Assembly: GCA_029940715.1 (NCBI GenBank)
Contig: JAPYTU010000026.1
Location: 1,747 to 19,542 of the forward strand
Direction of reading: 5' to 3'
From: Cytophagales bacterium
GTDB lineage: Bacteria; Bacteroidota; Bacteroidia; Cytophagales; MED-G16
DNA: 17,796 bases
Shown one piece after another: positions 7,767 to 14,048 of the stretch (positions are counted from its first letter, which is position 1; each line of letters opens with the position of its first letter). The position numbers were made by a program, and so were the translations under genes. The notes below the pieces were generated by a model. It saw only the letters and a program-made list of their open reading frames with translations. It was not told the origin of the DNA and searched no databases.

Positions 7767-8833
7767 TAGATTTTATTTATTTCATCACAAAGAAGTTCTA
7801 TAGATTCTTTAGAATGAGTTGGAAAGTTAGCAATTCTAATTTGACTATCATTATTCCCATAACCTTTTCCAATAATTAAATTTTTGGATTTTAATTTATC
7901 AATAAATATTTGAGAATCATTAATTGTATCAGCTACAATTACAGTTTTTGATTGTATTTTTTTATTTGTTATTGAACAATTAAGTTTTTCATTTTTTCTT
8001 ATAGTATCATATATTAATGTTGATTTATAATTTGTATCTCTTCTTAAATTATCTATTCCATTTCTAATCATATCTTCTGTTACTTTCATTAGAAGATAAA
8101 TTCCTAGAATATTTGGTGTTTCAGGTGTTTGAAATTTTATATTCATTTTATGTAATTTCTCTAGTGAATGATATGATCCTGTAATTTCATTTAATTCTAT
8201 TTTTTTTTGATTTGTTTCTATACACTTATCGTTATATATCCAAACCCCTAACCCTGAAGGTAATCCAAAACATTTTTGTACTGAAAAATAAAATGTATCT
8301 ACATCATTAGGATTGAAAGGAATACACGGTGATCCACTAACACAATCAAGAGCAATTAAACTATTTTTAAATTTATTCCTTATAGCTTTAATTTTATCAC
8401 TATCACACATTATTCCTGTACTAGTTTCATTTAAACTAATAGCTAAAAGTTGGCAATTATTATCTACTATTTCTATATCATATGGCTCCTTATTATATAA
8501 ATATTTTTTAGATTTTATGTTATACATTTTAGTAAAGTCATAAAATGTTTGAGAAAATGCACCATTAATTAAATGGGTAGATTCTTTATAAATTAAATTT
8601 TGTATGATTCTTTCCCATATTTCGTTTGCAGAAGATGCAAATACAACATGATAACCTACTGGTAGGTCAAAAATTTCTTTTATGTTTAATATACAATTTT
8701 GATAGATTTTTTGAAATTGGACACTTCTATGAGAAATTGAGGGAATTTGATCTAAAAATGCTTTTTTTACATGATCATAAACTGTAAAATATAATTGCGA
8801 AGGTCCTGGTGTAAAAAAAATATTATTTTTCAT
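7766..8833 (-). CDS. serC: Class V PLP aminotransferase, likely phosphoserine transaminase of the non-classical type
   Basis: Expected to convert 3-phosphohydroxypyruvate plus glutamate to phosphoserine, the second step of serine synthesis. The 355 residues form a fold-type I class V enzyme: FTPGPSQL at the N-terminus, SISHRS (32-37), NETSTG (135-140), PLP-pyridine Asp163 in ALDCVSG, and Schiff-base Lys187 in FSVQKCFGLPSG. QTPETPN and QIRIANFP near the end are also typical. The classical SerC begins with NFSAGP-like sequence; this one begins FTPGP and recalls the alanine-glyoxylate transaminase branch. The assignment as SerC therefore leans on context: it sits directly after serA (6-base gap) and in one operon with serB. 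The symbol is tentative. Alternatives are another small-amino-acid or glyoxylate transaminase. Confidence 0.75.
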   Translation of the reverse strand: MKNNIFFTPGPSQLYFTVYDHVKKAFLDQIPSISHRSVQFQKIYQNCILNIKEIFDLPVGYHVVFASSANEIWERIIQNLIYKESTHLINGAFSQTFYDFTKMYNIKSKKYLYNKEPYDIEIVDNNCQLLAISLNETSTGIMCDSDKIKAIRNKFKNSLIALDCVSGSPCIPFNPNDVDTFYFSVQKCFGLPSGLGVWIYNDKCIETNQKKIELNEITGSYHSLEKLHKMNIKFQTPETPNILGIYLLMKVTEDMIRNGIDNLRRDTNYKSTLIYDTIRKNEKLNCSITNKKIQSKTVIVADTINDSQIFIDKLKSKNLIIGKGYGNNDSQIRIANFPTHSKESIELLCDEINKI

Positions 8834-8839
8834 TTTAAT

Positions 8840-10072
8840 TTAATAAAGAACCCTTAATCTTATTGTACCATGAATTTTTCTAAGACTTTGAATTACTTGT
8901 TTATTGTACTCATTATTAATATCTGTTATAACATAACCAATTGATTCCTTAGTTTTAAGATATTGACCTACAATATTTATGTTGAAATCTGATAAAATTT
9001 TATTAATTTTTAACATGATTCCTGGTTCATTTTTGTGGATGTGGATAAATCTATGTGCTTCTTTTTGTTCTGGAAGAGATAGATTAGGGAAGTTTACTGA
9101 ATTAGATGAATTTCCTGAATTAATGTATTCTATAATTTTTTGTGGAACAAAAGAACCAATATTTTTTTGAGCTTCTTTTGTGCTTCCTCCAATATGAGGA
9201 GATAATATCACGTTACTTAAACCAATTAGTTCAGATTTAAATTTTTCTTTGTTGTTTAATGGTTCTGTAGGGAATACATCTATTGCAGCACCGAGTAATT
9301 TATTATTTTTTAGATTTCTTTTTAAAGAATTAATATTGACAATATTTCCTCTACTATAGTTTATTAAAATTGCTCCTTTTTTCATTAAATTAATTTCTTT
9401 ATCGCCAATTAGATTTGTATTTTTTTCTCTTCCATCTACATGAATGCTTAATATATCACACTCTTTTAATAGTTTTTTCATTGAGTCATATCTTTTGGCA
9501 TTTCCAATAGAAAGTTTATCTAGAATATCATAATAGATAACTTTTAAACCTAATGATTCAGCTATTATAGATAGTTGTGATCCTATATTACCATAACCGA
9601 TAATTCCAAGTGTTTTATTTCTAATCTCATAACTATTTATAGAATCTTTTTTCCATATTCCTTTATGCATTTGATTAGATTTTATAATAATATTTCTCAT
9701 TAGGATTATAATTTGAGCAATAACTATTTCAACTACTGATCTAGTATTGCTATATGGAGCATTGAATACTATAACACCTTTTTTTTGACATTCTTTAAGA
9801 TTTATTTGATTGGTTCCAATACAGTATGCTCCTATAGATAAAAGTTTATTTGCAGATTGTAAAACTTTTTTTGTTATTATTGTTTTTGATCGAATTCCTA
9901 AAATTGAAATATTTTTGATTTTTTTTGAAAGTTCTTTTTCATTTAAACTTGTATCAAAAGTTTCAATTTCATATCCTTCTTTTTTAAAAATTGATTTTGC
10001 TATAGTATCAATTTTTTCAAGTAACAATACTTTTATTTTATTTTTAGGAAAGGATAATTTTTTTTCATTCAT
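8840..10072 (-). CDS. serA: D-3-phosphoglycerate dehydrogenase SerA
   Basis: Catalyses the first committed step of serine synthesis, NAD-dependent oxidation of 3-phosphoglycerate to 3-phosphohydroxypyruvate. The 410 residues match the E. coli-size form. The NAD-binding GxGxxG is G159-Y-G-N-I-G164, and the catalytic triad is Arg241 (YSRGN), Glu270 (FPTEP) and His293 (SPHIGGST). A C-terminal ACT domain covers about 338-410. In the ACT domain HIHKNEPG and NINIVGQYLKT line up with the E. coli serine site, so His346, Asn348 and Asn366 correspond to its His344, Asn346 and Asn364. Feedback inhibition by serine is therefore likely. The ATG overlaps the serB stop by 4 bases (10069-10072). Glycerate or other hydroxyacid dehydrogenases are less likely because of the ACT domain and the operon. 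Confidence 0.95.
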   Translation of the reverse strand: MNEKKLSFPKNKIKVLLLEKIDTIAKSIFKKEGYEIETFDTSLNEKELSKKIKNISILGIRSKTIITKKVLQSANKLLSIGAYCIGTNQINLKECQKKGVIVFNAPYSNTRSVVEIVIAQIIILMRNIIIKSNQMHKGIWKKDSINSYEIRNKTLGIIGYGNIGSQLSIIAESLGLKVIYYDILDKLSIGNAKRYDSMKKLLKECDILSIHVDGREKNTNLIGDKEINLMKKGAILINYSRGNIVNINSLKRNLKNNKLLGAAIDVFPTEPLNNKEKFKSELIGLSNVILSPHIGGSTKEAQKNIGSFVPQKIIEYINSGNSSNSVNFPNLSLPEQKEAHRFIHIHKNEPGIMLKINKILSDFNINIVGQYLKTKESIGYVITDINNEYNKQVIQSLRKIHGTIRLRVLY

Positions 10073-10719
10073 GATATTTTTTCAATAAATTCATCCAGCG
10101 ATTTTAATAAAAAATCTGCTTTTTTTATCATGGATTCTCTTTTAATATTTTCTATATATAAATAGAAGAAGTTAGCATATCCTTCTTTTTTTATTTCATA
10201 GTCTGTGTATCCATCACCAATGACATGAACTAAACCGTCTAATTTTAGTTTTTTTAAAACTTTAACCTTTCCTTTAGTTTTTGTTAGTGGATTATTTTTA
10301 TCATAACCATTTATATTTCCTTTTAAATCAAATTGAAAAGAATTTGCATAAATGTTTTTCTTTTTTATACCATATTCTCTAACTATTGGATGTATTATTT
10401 CTATAAATCCACTTGAAATAATATAGATATTTTCTGAATTTTCTTCTATAAACTTTTTGTTTTTAATGAAGGAGTCAGATATATTATTTTTAATTGTTTT
10501 AATAGTATTTTTTACATCATCGATTGATGCATTCATCAATTTTATTCTTTTTTCAAGAGAATTTTTAAATGAAATTTTTCCATTCATTCCAAGTTTAGTT
10601 ATATCAGCAATTTTATTTTCAGAATCTTTTGTACACTTATTTGAAGTTTTAGCAAGTATATCAAGAGATTCAGATTTTATAAACGTAGAATCAAAGTCAA
10701 TGATTATATGATTTTTCAT
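10069..10719 (-). CDS. serB: Phosphoserine phosphatase SerB (HAD family)
   Basis: The last step of the pathway, removal of phosphate from O-phosphoserine to give serine. A single HAD domain of 216 residues without an N-terminal ACT domain. Motif I is DFDST with nucleophile Asp8 and acid Asp10, and the phosphoserine-recognising Glu17 follows at the usual distance (STFIKSES). Motif II is the Ser in ISSGF (about 101-105), motif III is Lys151 in TKGKVK, and motif IV is GDGYTDYE (168-175), where the family usually has GDGxND. The cap helices lie between about 17 and 90. The gene starts one base after the phoH stop and overlaps serA by 4 bases. HAD phosphatases overlap in specificity, but placement beside serA makes SerB the clear choice. 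Confidence 0.9.
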   Translation of the reverse strand: MKNHIIIDFDSTFIKSESLDILAKTSNKCTKDSENKIADITKLGMNGKISFKNSLEKRIKLMNASIDDVKNTIKTIKNNISDSFIKNKKFIEENSENIYIISSGFIEIIHPIVREYGIKKKNIYANSFQFDLKGNINGYDKNNPLTKTKGKVKVLKKLKLDGLVHVIGDGYTDYEIKKEGYANFFYLYIENIKRESMIKKADFLLKSLDEFIEKIS

Positions 10720-10720
10720 T

Positions 10721-11635
10721 CTAGTATTTTTCTAAAATTCTTTTTACTATACTATGCCTTAAGATATCTGTATTATCTAATGTTGTAAATTCAATTCCAT
10801 TTATTTTTTTAAATCTTTTAATTGCATCTTTTAAACCTGATTTTTGGTGTTTTCTAAGATCTATTTGAGAAATATCACCGGTTACAATCATTTTTGAATT
10901 TGCTCCGAGTCTAGTTAGAAACATTTTTAGTTGTGAAGGTGTTGTGTTTTGAGCTTCATCTAACAAAATAAATGCATTTTTAAGTGTTCTTCCTCTCATG
11001 TATGCAATGGGAGCAATTTCAATTGTTTTATTTTCTATGTATTTTTTTATTATATTAATTGGAAGCATATCTTGGAGTGCATCATAAATTGGTCTAAGGT
11101 ATGGATCGATTTTTTCTTGTAAATCTCCTGGTAAAAATCCTAGATTTTCTCCTGCTTCCACAACAGGTCTAGTTATAATAATTTTTTTAATGGATTTATT
11201 TTTTAATGCTTTTAGTGCTAGAGCAACACTTACATAAGTTTTTCCTGTTCCTGCTGGACCTATAACAAATACTAAATCATTTGCTTTGACAAGGGTTACA
11301 ATTTTTTTTTGATTAGAGGTTTTAGCTAATATTTTTTTACCATTAGAACCAAAAACAATAACCTCTTTCTCTTCATTACTTGAACCATTTATTATGTGAT
11401 TAGATATAGTTTTCTTATCAATTTTTCCAAATTTATTGAAATGTATAATCAAAGAAAGAATTATTTTTTCAACTTCAAGTAGTTGAGTCTTATTACCTTT
11501 AATTGATATTTTATTTCCTCTAGAAATTATTTTTGTTTTAGGAAAAGCAGACTCAATTTTTTGAATATTATTATTGTGAATACCTAGAAAATTAACAAGT
11601 TCTATATCTTTAAGGTCTATTATTTTTTCTACCAA
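10721..11635 (-). CDS. phoH: PhoH-family ATPase (PhoH-like, possible RNA helicase)
   Basis: A P-loop protein of 304 residues, the common bacterial PhoH/PhoL type, linked in other bacteria to RNA metabolism and ribosome maturation. The cellular substrate is not firmly known. An N-terminal KH-like region (about 10-75) precedes the ATPase domain. Walker A is GPAGTGKT (126-133), RPVVEAGENLGFLPGD (156-171) is the family signature, Walker B is ILLDEAQN (223-230) and sensor-like VTGDISQIDL is at 251-260. The start is TTG at 11635: an in-frame TAA stands at 11639-11641 and only ATT lies between, so no ATG or GTG can serve. It is the first gene of the seven-gene minus-strand operon and has a convincing promoter just upstream. 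Other bacteria often place phoH next to ybeY, but here the next gene is serB. Confidence 0.93.
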   Translation of the reverse strand: MVEKIIDLKDIELVNFLGIHNNNIQKIESAFPKTKIISRGNKISIKGNKTQLLEVEKIILSLIIHFNKFGKIDKKTISNHIINGSSNEEKEVIVFGSNGKKILAKTSNQKKIVTLVKANDLVFVIGPAGTGKTYVSVALALKALKNKSIKKIIITRPVVEAGENLGFLPGDLQEKIDPYLRPIYDALQDMLPINIIKKYIENKTIEIAPIAYMRGRTLKNAFILLDEAQNTTPSQLKMFLTRLGANSKMIVTGDISQIDLRKHQKSGLKDAIKRFKKINGIEFTTLDNTDILRHSIVKRILEKY

Positions 11636-11655
11636 AATTTATTATCGATTTTTTT

Positions 11656-11685
11656 TTGATGCAAATTTAAAAATTATTCAATTTG
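11656..11685 (+). promoter_or_regulatory. Candidate divergent promoter of the SAM adenosyltransferase-like gene
   Basis: On the plus strand TTG (11656-11658), 19 bases, then TCAATTTG (11678-11685) matches TAnnTTTG at all but one fixed base. The predicted transcript start falls at or next to the ATG at 11689, so the message may lack a leader. The element interleaves with the phoH promoter. Confidence 0.4.
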
Positions 11686-11686
11686 C
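11661..11686. repeat. Inverted repeat spanning both divergent -7 boxes
   Basis: GCAAATT at 11661-11667 is the exact reverse complement of AATTTGC at 11680-11686, with a 12-base spacer. Each arm lies in one of the two opposed -7 boxes. It could be an operator, but two opposed TTTG boxes would give much of this symmetry on their own. Confidence 0.5.
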
Positions 11687-11695
11687 CTATGTCAA
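11662..11695 (-). promoter_or_regulatory. Promoter of the phoH-serBA-transaminase-SDR-ligA operon
   Basis: On the minus strand TTG (11695-11693), 23 bases, then TAAATTTG (11669-11662) fits the Flavobacterium pattern TTG-N17-23-TAnnTTTG with a perfect -7 box. Counting about 4 bases past the G puts the transcript start near 11658, leaving a leader of some 22 bases before the TTG start codon of phoH. It lies inside the divergent promoter of the next gene. Confidence 0.6.
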
Positions 11696-12450
11696 TTATT
11701 ACTTTTATTTCTGATTTTGGATTAAAAGATCATTATGTTTCTTCTGTAAAAGCTTCTATAATAAAGTATAATCAAAATATTAAAATTGTTGATATTTCTC
11801 ATAATATTAGAAAATATGATATTTCTCATGCAGCTCATGTATTTAAAAATGTATATGAAGAATTTCCTAGTGGGTCGATTCATATAATTTCAGTTAAACA
11901 TGATAATAACGATGATATTATTTTATTCCAGTTAAATAATCACTTTATAATTACATACAATTCTGGAATTATTAGTTTAATTGAGCCAAAAGAATCATAT
12001 AATGCAATTTTAATTGATGGGAATAAACACAAAACTTTTTCTGAAAAATTTATGGCTGAAATAGCTTTAAAATTAGCATCAGGAATTAATTATACTACGC
12101 TTGGTAGTCCAACAAAAGATGTTAGAAAATTTTTAAATAAAGAAACTTCTCTTTCAAGAAATCAAATTATTGGTTATGTTCTTAGAATTGATGATTTTGG
12201 GAATCTTGTCACTAATATTTCATTATCAGATTTTAATAAAGTTTTATCACAAAATACTGGATCATTTGAAATTAATGTTGGTGGAGAAATCATAAATTCA
12301 ATATCTAATGCATATAGTGATGTTGGAATTGCTGATATTTTTGCGCTTTTTAATTATAATCAAATATTAGAAATTGGAATGAATAAAGGAAATGCATCTG
12401 ATTTATTAGGTATTAGAGAGCATGATTCAATAAAAATCACTTTTTTATAG
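11689..12450 (+). CDS. SAM hydroxide adenosyltransferase-like protein (DUF62 family)
   Basis: Member of the SAM_adeno_trans/DUF62 family. Known relatives split S-adenosylmethionine to adenosine and methionine, or use chloride or fluoride in place of hydroxide. ATG 11689 gives 253 residues and a family-like start, IITFISDFGLKDHYV (residues 3-17). A TTG at 11683 would add only two residues. Other family marks are IVDISHNI (33-40), FPSGSIHIIS (59-68), YNSGIISLIEP (90-100), and IDDFGNLVTNIS in the C-terminal domain, which ends with LLGIREHDSIKITF. The stretch that is normally VDPGVG-like reads VKHDNN here (69-74), so the usual catalytic Asp at position 70 is Lys. Activity may be changed or lost. 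The halogenase reaction is unlikely. tRNA-Leu follows after 27 bases. Confidence 0.85.
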   Translation: MSIITFISDFGLKDHYVSSVKASIIKYNQNIKIVDISHNIRKYDISHAAHVFKNVYEEFPSGSIHIISVKHDNNDDIILFQLNNHFIITYNSGIISLIEPKESYNAILIDGNKHKTFSEKFMAEIALKLASGINYTTLGSPTKDVRKFLNKETSLSRNQIIGYVLRIDDFGNLVTNISLSDFNKVLSQNTGSFEINVGGEIINSISNAYSDVGIADIFALFNYNQILEIGMNKGNASDLLGIREHDSIKITFL

Positions 12451-12459
12451 TAAATAATG

Positions 12460-12467
12460 TATTTTTG
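12460..12467 (+). promoter_or_regulatory. Candidate -7 box before tRNA-Leu
   Basis: TATTTTTG matches TAnnTTTG exactly and ends 10 bases before the first base of the tRNA. No TTG -33 element is seen at the usual distance. It could start a short tRNA-hflX transcript. Confidence 0.4.
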
Positions 12468-12477
12468 AAAACTTTTT

Positions 12478-12559
12478 GCCAAAGTGGCGGAACTGGTAGA
12501 CGCGCACGATTCAAAATCGTGTTCCTTCGGGAGTGTGGGTTCGATTCCCATCTTTGGTA
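12478..12559 (+). tRNA. tRNA-Leu (anticodon CAA)
   Basis: An 82-base class II tRNA. The acceptor arm GCCAAAG (12478-12484) pairs with CTTTGGT (12552-12558) with one G-T closing pair, and the discriminator is A12559. The anticodon stem CACGA/TCGTG encloses loop 12510-12516, with CAA at 12512-12514, which reads UUG. A long variable arm (TTCCTTCGGGAG region) and the TTCGATTCC T-loop are present. The 3' CCA is not encoded: C-T-A follows. The tRNA lies 27 bases after the adenosyltransferase gene and 15 bases before hflX. Confidence 0.97.
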
Positions 12560-12574
12560 CTATAATTATTATAA

Positions 12575-13780
12575 TTGATAGTGAAAAAATTAGAATTCGA
12601 GAAAACTATAATTGTTGGAATAGTTAATAAAGATCAAAATCAGAATAACTCAAATGAGTATCTTGATGAATTAGAATTTTTAACTCTTACTGCTGGAAGT
12701 GTTGTTGATAAACGTTTTATTCAAAAAATTGATACACCGAATCCAAGTACTTTTATTGGAAGTGGTAAAATGAATGAAATATTATCTTATGTTAGATCTA
12801 ATGATATAAATACAATAATTTTTGATGATGAACTTTCTCCAGCTCAAGAAAGAAATATTAGTAAAATATTAAATATAAAAGTTTTAGATAGGACAAATCT
12901 TATACTAGATATTTTTGCTCAAAGGGCAAAAACTAGTTATGCGAGAACTCAAGTAGAACTTGCTCAGTGTCAGTATTTGCTCCCTAGATTAAAGGGAATG
13001 TGGACTCATTTAGAGAGACAAAAAGGTGGAATAGGCATGAGAGGTCCTGGTGAAACTGAAATCGAAACTGATAGAAGAATAGTTAGAGATAAAATTTCTT
13101 TATTGAAGAAAAAAATAAAAAATATTGACAAACAAATGTCTATTCAAAGAGGAAATAGAGGAAAATTGGTTAGAGTTGCATTAGTAGGTTATACTAATGT
13201 TGGTAAGTCAACACTTATGAATACAATTAGTAAATCTAAAGTTTTTGCTGAAAATAAATTATTTGCTACCCTTGATACAACGGTTAGAAAAGTAGTTGTA
13301 GAAAATCTTCCTTTTTTATTGGGAGATACAGTAGGATTTATAAGAAAATTACCAACACAATTAATTGAGTCTTTTAAAAGCACATTAGATGAAGTCAGAG
13401 AGGCAGATATATTACTTCATATGGTAGATATTTCTCATCAAAATTTTATTGATCATATTGAATCAGTTAATAAAATTCTTAAGGATATTAACTCATTAAA
13501 TAAACCAACTATAATGGTTTTTAATAAAATAGATATATTTAAAAATGAAGATTTTGATGAGACAAATCTTTTGGATGAATACTCGGAGAAAAATTATACT
13601 TTAGAAGAATGGAAACAGACTTGGATGGCTAAAATAGGAGATAATGTTATTTTTATATCAGCTACAAAAAAGGATAATATAGATGTATTTAGAAACAAGG
13701 TTTATAGTGTGGTAAGAAAAATACATATAAAAAGATTTCCTTATAATAATTTTCTTTATCCTGATATAGAATATAAATAA
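12575..13780 (+). CDS. hflX: GTPase HflX, ribosome-splitting factor
   Basis: Translational GTPase that binds the 50S subunit and rescues or splits stalled ribosomes under stress. The 401 residues show the HflX N-terminal domain (NPSTFIGSGKMNEI near 56-69, IIFDDELSPAQ at 81-91). Next come the linker signature GGIGMRGPGETEIE (151-164) and the G domain, with G1 GYTNVGKS (205-212), G3 DTVGF (251-255), G4 NKID (317-320) and G5 ISATK. A short C-terminal tail with RFPYNNFLYPD is usual in Bacteroidota. The start is TTG 12575, directly after an in-frame TAA at 12572-12574. GTG 12581 is the only other good choice, and it would shorten the N-terminus by two residues. The TTG form keeps the family's residue spacing. 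No ribosome-binding site is seen. The gene is 15 bases from the tRNA and 7 bases from the next gene. Confidence 0.96.
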   Translation: MIVKKLEFEKTIIVGIVNKDQNQNNSNEYLDELEFLTLTAGSVVDKRFIQKIDTPNPSTFIGSGKMNEILSYVRSNDINTIIFDDELSPAQERNISKILNIKVLDRTNLILDIFAQRAKTSYARTQVELAQCQYLLPRLKGMWTHLERQKGGIGMRGPGETEIETDRRIVRDKISLLKKKIKNIDKQMSIQRGNRGKLVRVALVGYTNVGKSTLMNTISKSKVFAENKLFATLDTTVRKVVVENLPFLLGDTVGFIRKLPTQLIESFKSTLDEVREADILLHMVDISHQNFIDHIESVNKILKDINSLNKPTIMVFNKIDIFKNEDFDETNLLDEYSEKNYTLEEWKQTWMAKIGDNVIFISATKKDNIDVFRNKVYSVVRKIHIKRFPYNNFLYPDIEYK

Positions 13781-13787
13781 TTACTAT

Positions 13788-13997
13788 ATGAAAAATAAAA
13801 TAATGGCATCGTTAAAATCAGGAATTGGAAGTTATATAGTACTAATAATTATTAATTATATTATTTTTTTGATAAGTGATTGGTCTATTATGGAAGAGAT
13901 GATCCCATCATTTTCGATAGAATTCGCCACCGTATCAATTTTTCTTATTCTTATAATGACTTTAACGGACTATTTTTTTTATAAGGGGAAATACTAA
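13788..13997 (+). CDS. Small two-helix membrane protein, unknown function
   Basis: A 69-residue protein I do not recognise. It has a short basic N-terminus (MKNKIMASLKSG). A hydrophobic segment of about 17 residues is next (IGSYIVLIIINYIIFLI, near 13-29), then an acidic loop with Trp and Glu (SDWSIMEEMIPSFS). A second hydrophobic segment follows (about 45-60), and the end is charged (DYFFYKGKY). This looks like two transmembrane helices joined by a short loop, with both basic ends probably in the cytoplasm. The ATG lies 7 bases after the hflX stop, so the gene is very probably expressed with hflX. Base use, with Ile/Leu/Phe coded by A/T-ending codons, matches the neighbours. No family was identified. 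Confidence 0.7.
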   Translation: MKNKIMASLKSGIGSYIVLIIINYIIFLISDWSIMEEMIPSFSIEFATVSIFLILIMTLTDYFFYKGKY

Positions 13998-14020
13998 ATA
14001 ATTTCTTACTTAAAAAATTA

Positions 14021-14028
14021 TATATTTG
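14021..14028 (+). promoter_or_regulatory. Candidate -7 box of the propeller protein gene
   Basis: TATATTTG matches TAnnTTTG exactly and lies 20 bases before the ATG at 14049, the same spacing as at the PLP enzyme gene. No clear -33 TTG is present. A 7-bp inverted repeat (TTTCTTA 14002-14008, TAAGAAA 14031-14037) flanks it. Confidence 0.45.
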
Positions 14029-14048
14029 AATAAGAAAATTAACTAAAA

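Noticed and set aside
9810..10088. Plus-strand open frame of 92 codons over serA and serB
   Set aside because: It is antisense to two well-supported enzymes, Phe/Ile/Ser-rich, with no signature.
11683..11688. TTG start for the adenosyltransferase-like gene
   Set aside because: The ATG at 11689 gives the usual family N-terminus and lies only two codons further on.
12360..12551. Minus-strand open frame of 63 codons
   Set aside because: It reads antisense through tRNA-Leu and the end of the adenosyltransferase gene. The protein it gives is the usual artefact of tRNA-Leu antisense.
14002..14037. Inverted repeat TTTCTTA/TAAGAAA as an operator or terminator
   Set aside because: Seven AT-rich base pairs with a 22-base loop are expected by chance in this composition. 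Mentioned only beside the -7 box.
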